A program made the translations under genes and the position numbers. DNA of 13,931 nucleotides from DASTCC01 sp035711465 (GTDB lineage: Bacteria > Acidobacteriota > Vicinamibacteria > Vicinamibacterales > SCN-69-37): the NCBI GenBank assembly GCA_035711465.1, contig DASTCC010000058.1, forward strand, positions 1 to 13,931, written 5' to 3'. How positions within the stretch are numbered: position 1 is the stretch's first letter; each line of letters opens with the position of its first letter. The notes beneath the pieces were generated by a model. The model made no database searches, was not told the origin of the DNA, and saw only the letters and a list, made by a program, of their open reading frames with translations. This document shows, in pieces, positions 1 through 8,004 of this stretch.

Positions 1-32
1 GAGGTCCGCTGCGTGTTGTTGACGCGGACCTC
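1..32. repeat. REP-like palindrome at window edge
   Basis: Bases 1-9 (GAGGTCCGC) are perfectly complementary to 24-32 (GCGGACCTC). An alternative fold pairs GAGGTCC with GGACCTC and then GCG (11-13) with CGC (23-25), leaving a three-base bulge, a shape typical of REP palindromes. It lies 46 bases beyond the stop of the leftward permease gene and is followed by two more hairpins. It may stabilise or end that transcript, or be a relic of a REP-type element. It begins at base 1, so more of it may lie outside the window. The pairing is seen; the REP identity is inference. Confidence 0.55.
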
Positions 33-37
33 TGTCC

Positions 38-58
38 CCACAATGGCCAAATCTGTGG
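38..58. repeat. small inverted repeat between two hairpins
   Basis: CCACA (38-42) pairs with TGTGG (54-58) around an 11-base centre that itself contains the palindrome TGGCCA (44-49). On its own it would be a weak call. It is listed because it sits exactly between the hairpins at 1-32 and 59-80, so almost all of the first 80 bases can fold. Confidence 0.35.
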
Positions 59-80
59 AAAAGGGCTCCGTCCCCCTTTT
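59..80 (-). terminator. hairpin overlapping the stop codon of ADOP-1
   Basis: AAAAGGG (59-65) pairs with CCCTTTT (74-80) around an 8-base loop. Read leftward, the permease stop codon TAA (81-79) runs into an A-tract, a G/C stem and a T-tract, which is the layout of an intrinsic terminator. The T-tract is part of the stem rather than a free tail, and the symmetry would also allow activity in the other direction. The structure is seen; terminator function is inferred. Confidence 0.4.
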
Positions 81-2727
81 ACTTCAGCGCCGCAACCGGA
101 TCGATCCTGCCGGCACGGATCGCGGGCAGCGCGCACGCCGCGAAGACCGCGATCAGCAGGCCCGCCGCGATGCCGGCGAACGTCATCGGGTCCCAGGGTG
201 CGATATCGAACAGCAGGCCGCGCAGCAGGCCGGACAGGACGCCGGCGGCGATCAATCCGAGCGCGATGCCGGTGATGGCGAGGCGGCCGGCGAACGAGAG
301 CATGTGGCGCCGGATGTCGGCGCCGCGGGCGCCGAGGGCCATGCGCACGCCGAACTCCGCCGTTCGCCGCCGCAGCGCCCAGAGCACGGCCCCGTGCGCG
401 CCGGCAAGCGCGATCACGAAGCCAATGCCGGCGAGCGCCAGGACCAGACGCAGCGCGAAGATGCGCGTGCGCAGCGAATGCCGCACCATGTCGGTCACCG
501 CGCCCGTTTCGTAGAACGTCTGCAGCGGATCGACCGACCATACCGCCTTCTTGATCGCCGGCAGCATCGCCGCGGGATCGACGGCAGCGCGGACGACGTA
601 GGTCATCGCCGCGCTCGGCGACTGCGCGTGCGGCAGGAACACCTCGGGGCGCGACTTGCCCTCGAGCCCGCCGTAGCGGAGCTCGGCGATCACGCCGACG
701 ACGCGCGCGATCTTCTTGCGGCCGTAGTCCGTGATCTCGATCGAGCGGCCGATCGGATCCTCGCCACGCCAGAACTTGAGCGCCGCGGCCTCGTTCACGA
801 CGGCGACGATCTCCGCGCCCATGACATCGGCCGCCGTGAATCCGCGTCCGCGGCGCAGGGCGATGCCGGCGGCGCCGAAATAGTCGGGCGTTGCTGAGGC
901 GAGGTACACGCGCTGAACCTCGCCGGTCGCCGGCGGTTCGGCGCCGACGATGGTGATCGGGCTGAGGATGTCGATGTCGGCCTGAAGGAACGGCACCGTG
1001 GACGCTGCGCCGACCGCGTCGACGCCGGGCAGCGCCTTGATGCGCTCGATGGTCTCGGCGAAGAAGGCGGTGCGCTTGGCGGCGGTCTCGTTGCGATCGT
1101 ACGCAAACACCTGCGCGGCGATCAGATTGCGCGTGGCGATGCCCGGATCGATCGCGAGCACCTTCATGAAGCTGCGCGCGAGCAGGCCGGCGGAGACGAG
1201 CAGCACCGCGGCGAGCGCGATCTGCGCGACCACCAGCGCCGATCGCCCGTAGGCGTGCGATGCCGATCCGCGAGACGATAGTGTCCCCGAAAGCCGCGAT
1301 GACGACCGCGCCGGAAGCATGACGAAGAGCGGCGCGAGTCCGGACAGCAGCACGGTCACGCCGCCGAGCAGCGACGCGAACAGCACGAGACGCACGGTGA
1401 CGCCGCTGTCCGTCGGCAGCGCCAGCGTGTCGGGGCCGACCGCCTGGATCATCTTCATCAGCCCGGCCGACAGCAGCACGCCGACGCCAACCGCGACTGC
1501 GACCATCGTCATCGCCTCGGCCAGGACCTGGCGCACGAGCCGCTGGCGATGCGCGCCGAGCGCCGCCCGCACCATGAACTCTTGCAGCCGGCCGCTGAGC
1601 TGCGTCATCTGCAGCGTCGCTGCGCTGCCGATCGCGAGCAGCAGGATCAGCCCGGCGCCGATCGCGAGGAGCGCGAGCGGACGCTCGGCGCCGTTGGCGA
1701 GATGGGTGCGCAGCGGCATGGCGAACGCGCGCAGTCGGGCGTTGGTCTTGGGATGCTCGACGCCGATCTGTGCCGACACCGCGTCCAGCTCTTGCGTCGC
1801 CTGCTCTAGCGTCACGCCCGGGGCGAGCTTGCCGACGACGTTCCAGTAGCCGCTGCCTCGCGACTGCAGTTCGTACTGTTCGATCACCGCCTTTGTCGTC
1901 CAGATGTCCTGCTTCTGCCACAGGACGCGCGGCTCGAACGTCTTCGGCAGCACGCCGACCACCTCGAAGGTGCCCTCGTCGAGACGGATCGTCCGGCCGA
2001 CGATGTCGGGCGCACGCGCGAGCCGCCGCTGCCACAGGCCTTCGCTGATGATGACGACGTTGCGCCGGGTTCGGTAGTCCTCGGCGTTGAACAGCCGGCC
2101 GAGCACCGGCTCGGCACGGAGGCTGTCGAAGAAGCCTTCGGTCACGCGCGCGCCAGTCAGGACCTCGGGCTCGCCGCCGTCGAGGTAGTCGCGGCCGTAG
2201 GGCTCGGCCGCGGCGAGCGTCGTGAACGCCCGCACGCGCTGCTGCAGGTCGACGAAGTCCGCCGGCGCGACGTCGCCTTTGTGCCCGTCGGGCGATCGCT
2301 GCCAGACGAAAGCGACGCGATCCGCGTCGGCGTACGGCATCGGCTGGAGCAGCAGCGTATCGACGGCATGAAAGACCGCGGTCGACGCGCCGATGCCGAC
2401 CGCGAGGACGCCGACGATCAGCGCGAACATCGCCGGGGCGCGGCGATAGAGACGGAGTCCGTGCCGGATGTCGTGCAGGAGCTCGCTGTCGCGCGTGAAC
2501 TGACGACGAATCCAGGCCGCATCGGGCAGGGCGCCGAACGATCGGCGGACGAGCGACATCTGCGCCTCCGTGGGCGATTCGCTTTGCGCGCTGTTCCGCT
2601 GGCCGTGGACGATCTCCGCCGTCCACTCGCGACGGAACAGCTCACGGTCGCCGCGCGGCACGAGCCACGCCGCGGCGCGGACGATGGCGAGCGCGAGGGC
2701 GACGAGGATGGGCGGTCGCGACGGCAT
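79..2727 (-). CDS. ADOP-family ABC transporter permease (ADOP-1)
   Basis: An 882-residue inner-membrane protein made of two MacB/FtsX-type halves, the architecture of the Acidobacterial duplicated orphan permease family. Residues 1-85 are a cytoplasmic-type prefix with a RREWTAEI motif near 32-39. Half one has a membrane helix at about 100-122 (containing GIGASTAVF), an extracytoplasmic domain at about 125-345, and helices at about 350-372, 400-428 and 445-470. Half two has a helix at 497-519, an extracytoplasmic domain at 525-750, and helices at 757-782, 808-838 and 848-868. The FtsX signature EF-VR-ALGA occurs twice (383-391 and 791-800). The ATG at 2727 lies 7 bases after the padR-1 stop with no clear Shine-Dalgarno, so translation may depend on reinitiation from padR-1. 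In half one the usual N-A/N-LLLAR stretch after the second helix is replaced by residues of another kind (around 367-380). No ATPase gene is nearby, so the transported substrate, if any, is unknown. Family assignment is strong; function is not established. Confidence 0.93.
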   Translation of the reverse strand: MPSRPPILVALALAIVRAAAWLVPRGDRELFRREWTAEIVHGQRNSAQSESPTEAQMSLVRRSFGALPDAAWIRRQFTRDSELLHDIRHGLRLYRRAPAMFALIVGVLAVGIGASTAVFHAVDTLLLQPMPYADADRVAFVWQRSPDGHKGDVAPADFVDLQQRVRAFTTLAAAEPYGRDYLDGGEPEVLTGARVTEGFFDSLRAEPVLGRLFNAEDYRTRRNVVIISEGLWQRRLARAPDIVGRTIRLDEGTFEVVGVLPKTFEPRVLWQKQDIWTTKAVIEQYELQSRGSGYWNVVGKLAPGVTLEQATQELDAVSAQIGVEHPKTNARLRAFAMPLRTHLANGAERPLALLAIGAGLILLLAIGSAATLQMTQLSGRLQEFMVRAALGAHRQRLVRQVLAEAMTMVAVAVGVGVLLSAGLMKMIQAVGPDTLALPTDSGVTVRLVLFASLLGGVTVLLSGLAPLFVMLPARSSSRLSGTLSSRGSASHAYGRSALVVAQIALAAVLLVSAGLLARSFMKVLAIDPGIATRNLIAAQVFAYDRNETAAKRTAFFAETIERIKALPGVDAVGAASTVPFLQADIDILSPITIVGAEPPATGEVQRVYLASATPDYFGAAGIALRRGRGFTAADVMGAEIVAVVNEAAALKFWRGEDPIGRSIEITDYGRKKIARVVGVIAELRYGGLEGKSRPEVFLPHAQSPSAAMTYVVRAAVDPAAMLPAIKKAVWSVDPLQTFYETGAVTDMVRHSLRTRIFALRLVLALAGIGFVIALAGAHGAVLWALRRRTAEFGVRMALGARGADIRRHMLSFAGRLAITGIALGLIAAGVLSGLLRGLLFDIAPWDPMTFAGIAAGLLIAVFAACALPAIRAGRIDPVAALK

Positions 2728-2734
2728 GCGGCAC

Positions 2735-3049
2735 TCAGGCGCGGCGGGGCCGCGGGCGGGCGGCGTTGAGCGCGCCGAAAATCGGAAACCTGGCCCGGGC
2801 CTCGGCGACGAGCTCGCGCCCCTCGCGCGTCAGCTCGTAGTAACGGCGCGGCGGACGCTGCTCCTGCTGGGCGAGCCGGGCCGCCTCCCAGCGCGAAGTG
2901 GCGAAGCCGTCGTGCTCGAGCCGCCGCAGGATGGGATAGACGGTGCCGCTCGGCAGGCCGGTGGCGTCGAGCAGGTCGAATCCATGCCGGACGCCGCGGT
3001 CGAGCGCGTCGAGCACGAGGGCAGTGGCCGAGGACAAGGCGCGGGGCAT
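2735..3049 (-). CDS. PadR-family transcriptional regulator (padR-1)
   Basis: A 104-residue winged-helix repressor of the PadR type. The pattern HGFDLL at about 22-27, SGTVYPILRRLEHDGF at about 34-49 (recognition helix and following turn) and RRYYELTREGREL at about 67-79 (wing) is diagnostic of the family. PadR proteins act as dimers that bind palindromic operators, often in their own promoter. It lies directly upstream of ADOP-1 on the same strand with a 7-base gap, the arrangement expected for an acidobacterial PadR/permease pair, so the permease is its likely target along with itself. The C-terminus ends in a short Pro/Arg-rich tail (RPRPRRA). The ATG at 3049 has no Shine-Dalgarno, but a -10-like box ends 6 bases before it, which suits a leaderless transcript. 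Confidence 0.88.
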   Translation of the reverse strand: MPRALSSATALVLDALDRGVRHGFDLLDATGLPSGTVYPILRRLEHDGFATSRWEAARLAQQEQRPPRRYYELTREGRELVAEARARFPIFGALNAARPRPRRA

Positions 3050-3055
3050 AGCCGA

Positions 3056-3084
3056 ACTCTACATAGGTAGAAATCGATAGTCAA
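3056..3084 (-). promoter_or_regulatory. padR-1 promoter with overlapping palindromic operator
   Basis: On the minus strand TTGACT (3084-3079) is followed by a 17-base spacer and TAGAGT (3061-3056), a fair -35/-10 pair. The predicted transcription start falls on or next to the A of the padR-1 ATG at 3049, implying a leaderless mRNA. The 12-base near-palindrome CTACATAGGTAG (3059-3070; 10 of 12 positions symmetric) covers the spacer end and the -10 box, where a PadR dimer would block polymerase. The elements are seen; autoregulation is inferred from family behaviour. Confidence 0.5.
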
Positions 3085-3100
3085 GCGCGGGCCCGGGTGC

Positions 3101-4174
3101 TCAGAACAGACGTCGCTCGCCGTCATCAGCGCCGTCCGCGCTGCCGAGGTTGTGCACGCCGACGCCGAGCAGGCGCACCGGCCGGCGATCGGCGTCCGTC
3201 CGCGCCAGCAGCGCGACGGCGCGGTGCGCGATCTCGTCGGCGTTGCTCGTCGCCGGCCGGGTGTCGCTCCGCGTCACCGTCGTGAAGTCGTCGTAACGCA
3301 CCTTGATCGTCACCGTTCTCGCCACCAGGCCGCGCTTGACCAACCAGCCGGCGTTGTCGCGCGCCATCATGTCGAGTTCCTCGTGCATGCGCGTCACGTC
3401 GACCAGATCGTGCGCGTAGGTGCATTCGGACGACGACGACTTCGCCGGCCGGTCGGGCTCGACCGTACGATCGTCCTGTCCGGCGGCGAGCCGGGCCAGC
3501 CAGTCCGCCATGCTCCCGACCGCCGCGCGCAGGACGACGGGATCCGCCGTGCGCACGTCGACGAGCCGTTCGATGCCGGACTCGCGAAGCCGCTGCGCCG
3601 TGACCGGGCCGACGCCCCACAACGCGTCGACCGGCAGCTGCTGCAGGAACGCCTCGACACGCTCGGGGGCGATCACCGTCAGGCCGTCCGGCTTGCGCCA
3701 GCCCGACGCGATCTTCGCCAGGAACTTGTTCGGCGCCACGCCCGCCGACGCCGTGAGCCCGGTCTCGTCCCGAATCAGCTGCTTCACCCGCTTGGCGACG
3801 TTCACCCCGAGCGACTCGTGCCACACGTTCTCCGTGACGTCGAGGTACGCCTCGTCGAGCGACAGGCCCTCGACGAGCGGCGTCACCGATCGGAAGATCG
3901 TGAAGACCTGCTGCGACACCGTCCGGTACTTCTTGAAGTCGGGCGGGACGACGACGAGATCGGGGCAGAGGCGGACGGCCCGCGACATCGGCAGGGCCGA
4001 TCGCACGCCGAACTTACGGGCCTCATAGCTCGCCGCGGCGACGACTCCGCGCGACGCCGGCGGGCCGCCGACGGCCACGGGTTTCCCGCGTAGTTCAGGC
4101 CGATCGCGTTGCTCGACCGACGCGTAGAACGCGTCCATATCCACGTGGATGATGCGGCGGGTTTCCACGGTCAA
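3101..4174 (-). CDS. dinB: DNA polymerase IV (Y-family, translesion)
   Basis: A 357-residue Y-family DNA polymerase that copies past damaged bases at low fidelity. Palm and finger motifs are intact: HVDMDAFYASVE (10-21) supplies the metal-binding Asp12 and a Tyr17 at the steric-gate position that excludes ribonucleotides, and SLDEAYLD (105-112) supplies catalytic Asp107 and Glu108. YEARKFGVRSALPMSRA (50-66), ASAGVAPNKFLAKIASG (142-158) and the helix-hairpin-helix LWGVGPVTAQRL (185-196) are typical. The little-finger domain follows from about 245. The last residues ERRLF may be a diverged clamp-binding tail. No ATG fits the N-terminus: the start is either TTG at 4174 or GTG at 4168, both in frame and without a clear Shine-Dalgarno. 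It is transcribed away from the lipoprotein gene starting at 4189. padR-1 begins 51 bases downstream on the same strand but has its own promoter. Confidence 0.95.
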   Translation of the reverse strand: MTVETRRIIHVDMDAFYASVEQRDRPELRGKPVAVGGPPASRGVVAAASYEARKFGVRSALPMSRAVRLCPDLVVVPPDFKKYRTVSQQVFTIFRSVTPLVEGLSLDEAYLDVTENVWHESLGVNVAKRVKQLIRDETGLTASAGVAPNKFLAKIASGWRKPDGLTVIAPERVEAFLQQLPVDALWGVGPVTAQRLRESGIERLVDVRTADPVVLRAAVGSMADWLARLAAGQDDRTVEPDRPAKSSSSECTYAHDLVDVTRMHEELDMMARDNAGWLVKRGLVARTVTIKVRYDDFTTVTRSDTRPATSNADEIAHRAVALLARTDADRRPVRLLGVGVHNLGSADGADDGERRLF

Positions 4175-4175
4175 A

Positions 4176-4181
4176 TAGAAT
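4176..4181 (+). promoter_or_regulatory. -10-like box for leaderless transcription of the lipoprotein gene
   Basis: TAGAAT (5 of 6 to the consensus TATAAT) ends 7 bases before the ATG at 4189, so the transcript would start at or beside the start codon. No Shine-Dalgarno is present and no convincing -35 box is seen. This spacing argues for the start at 4189 rather than the in-frame ATG at 4180, which lies inside the box. The same box-to-start distance occurs at padR-1. Confidence 0.4.
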
Positions 4182-4188
4182 GTGGCAC

Positions 4189-5271
4189 ATGAAGCGTGTG
4201 TCCTTGTCCGTGTTTGTCGCCTTGCTGTCCGGCCTCGCGGGATGCTCCGACCGCGAGGCTCCGCCCGCGGAGACCGCGGCGCCCGCGCCCGCGGCGGCGC
4301 AGGCGCTGGCCCGGCCCGGCGAACGTCACCTCACGAACATCAAACAGCTGACGACGAGCGGCGAGAACGCCGAGGCCTACTTCTCGTTCGACGGCCAGTG
4401 GCTCAGCTTCCAGAGCACCGGCGAGCACCCCTGCGATCAGATCTACACGATGCGGATCGACGGCTCCGAGAAGCATCTCGTGAGCTCCGGCAAGGGCCGC
4501 ACCACCTGCAGCCACTACACGCCCGACGGCAAGCAGATCGTCTACGCGTCCACGCATCTCGGCGGCGACATGTGCCCGCCGGTGCCGAGCCAGGAGATGG
4601 GCTACGTCTGGCCGATCTACGACACCTACGACATCTTCCGTGCCGACGCCGACGGCAAGAACCTCGTCCGCCTCACCGACACGCCCGGCTACGACGCCGA
4701 AGCGACGGTGGCGAAGGACGGGCGCATCGTCTTCACGAGCACGCGCGACGGCGACATGGAGCTCTACTCGATGAACCTCGACGGATCGGACGTCCGTCGC
4801 CTCACCAATCTGCCCGGCCCCGACGGCGGTCCGTTCTTCTCCGCCGACGGCACGAAGATCGTCTTCCGCGGCAAGCACCCGGCGCCGGGCAAGGAGCTCG
4901 ACGACTACCTCGGCCTCTTGAAGAAGGGACTGTGGCGGCCGACGTCGCTCGACGTGTTCGTCATGGATCGCGACGGCGGCAACCTGCGTCAGGTGACGAA
5001 AGACATGGGCGGCGCGAACTGGGCGCCGTTCTTCTCGCCCGACGGCACGAAGATCATCTTCGCGACCAACTTCAAGAACCCGCGCGGGCCGAACTTCGAC
5101 CTCTACCTGATCAATGTCGACGGCACGGGCCTCGAGCAGGTCACGTACGACGAGAGCTTCGACGGCTTCCCGATGTTCTCGCCCGATGGCAAGAAGCTCG
5201 TCTTCGCGTCGAATCGGCACTCCACCAATCCACGCGATACCAATCTCTTCATCGCGGACTGGGTGTGGTAG
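4189..5271 (+). CDS. PD40/TolB-like beta-propeller lipoprotein
   Basis: A 360-residue predicted lipoprotein. Residues 1-19 form a lipoprotein signal peptide: Lys2-Arg3, a hydrophobic core, and a lipobox LAGC with the modified Cys at 19. An Ala/Pro-rich linker (about 22-44) leads to a propeller built of repeats of the PD40 (WD40-like) type, recognised by F-S-DG-(K/Q)-(I/L)-F motifs: FSFDGQWLSF (65-74), YTPDGKQIVY (110-119), FFSADGTKIVF (216-226), FFSPDGTKIIF (281-291) and FSPDGKKLVF (330-339). LYSMNLDGSDVRRLT and LYLINVDGTGLEQVT are the paired strands seen in TolB-type propellers. Such proteins act in the periplasm or at the outer membrane, commonly in protein contacts. No enzymatic motif is seen. 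It is not TolB itself: the TolB N-terminal domain and the tol-pal neighbours are absent. It is divergent from dinB and convergent with ADOP-2. Confidence 0.85.
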   Translation: MKRVSLSVFVALLSGLAGCSDREAPPAETAAPAPAAAQALARPGERHLTNIKQLTTSGENAEAYFSFDGQWLSFQSTGEHPCDQIYTMRIDGSEKHLVSSGKGRTTCSHYTPDGKQIVYASTHLGGDMCPPVPSQEMGYVWPIYDTYDIFRADADGKNLVRLTDTPGYDAEATVAKDGRIVFTSTRDGDMELYSMNLDGSDVRRLTNLPGPDGGPFFSADGTKIVFRGKHPAPGKELDDYLGLLKKGLWRPTSLDVFVMDRDGGNLRQVTKDMGGANWAPFFSPDGTKIIFATNFKNPRGPNFDLYLINVDGTGLEQVTYDESFDGFPMFSPDGKKLVFASNRHSTNPRDTNLFIADWVW

Positions 5272-5273
5272 GG

Positions 5274-5290
5274 CCCGTCGTACCGACGCG
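5274..5290. terminator. short hairpin between convergent genes
   Basis: CGTCG (5276-5280) pairs with CGACG (5284-5288) around TAC, in the 22-base gap between the stop of the lipoprotein gene and the stop of ADOP-2. The stem is only 5 bp and no T-tract follows, so it is a weak candidate for a shared terminator, called mainly on position. Confidence 0.25.
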
Positions 5291-5293
5291 AAT

Positions 5294-7936
<2,643 letters not shown>

Positions 7937-7950
7937 CACCGAAAGAACCT

Positions 7951-7986
7951 CAAGCCTCCAAGCCCCAAGCCTTCAAGCCCCAAGCC
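7951..7986. repeat. degenerate CCAAGCC heptamer array (array 1)
   Basis: Five head-to-tail units read on the plus strand: CAAGCCT, CCAAGCC, CCAAGCC, TTCAAGCC and CCAAGCC. With the adjoining 15-mer it fills nearly all of the gap between ADOP-3 and ADOP-2. The same array type occurs at 10635-10683 and, inverted, at 13807-13850. Confidence 0.75.
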
Positions 7987-8001
7987 GCGAGCGCAGCGAG
8001 C
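7987..8001. repeat. 15-base element GCGAGCGCAGCGAGC, copy 1
   Basis: The element contains GCGAGC twice as a direct repeat around GCA and directly follows heptamer array 1. An identical copy is at 10684-10698, also directly after a heptamer array and just before a permease stop codon. Confidence 0.6.
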
Positions 8002-8004
8002 CCG

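Noticed and set aside
13..897. Plus-strand open frame opposite the 3' part of ADOP-1
   Set aside because: Arg/Ala/Asp-rich antisense frame that starts inside the hairpin cluster; no domain and no ribosome site.
4189..5271. Assignment of the propeller lipoprotein as TolB of the Tol-Pal system
   Set aside because: It has a lipobox, lacks the TolB N-terminal domain, and has no tolQRA or pal neighbours; only the propeller repeats are shared.
7951..8001. CRISPR array in the permease gap
   Set aside because: Units are 7 bases with no spacers between them, and no cas gene is present.
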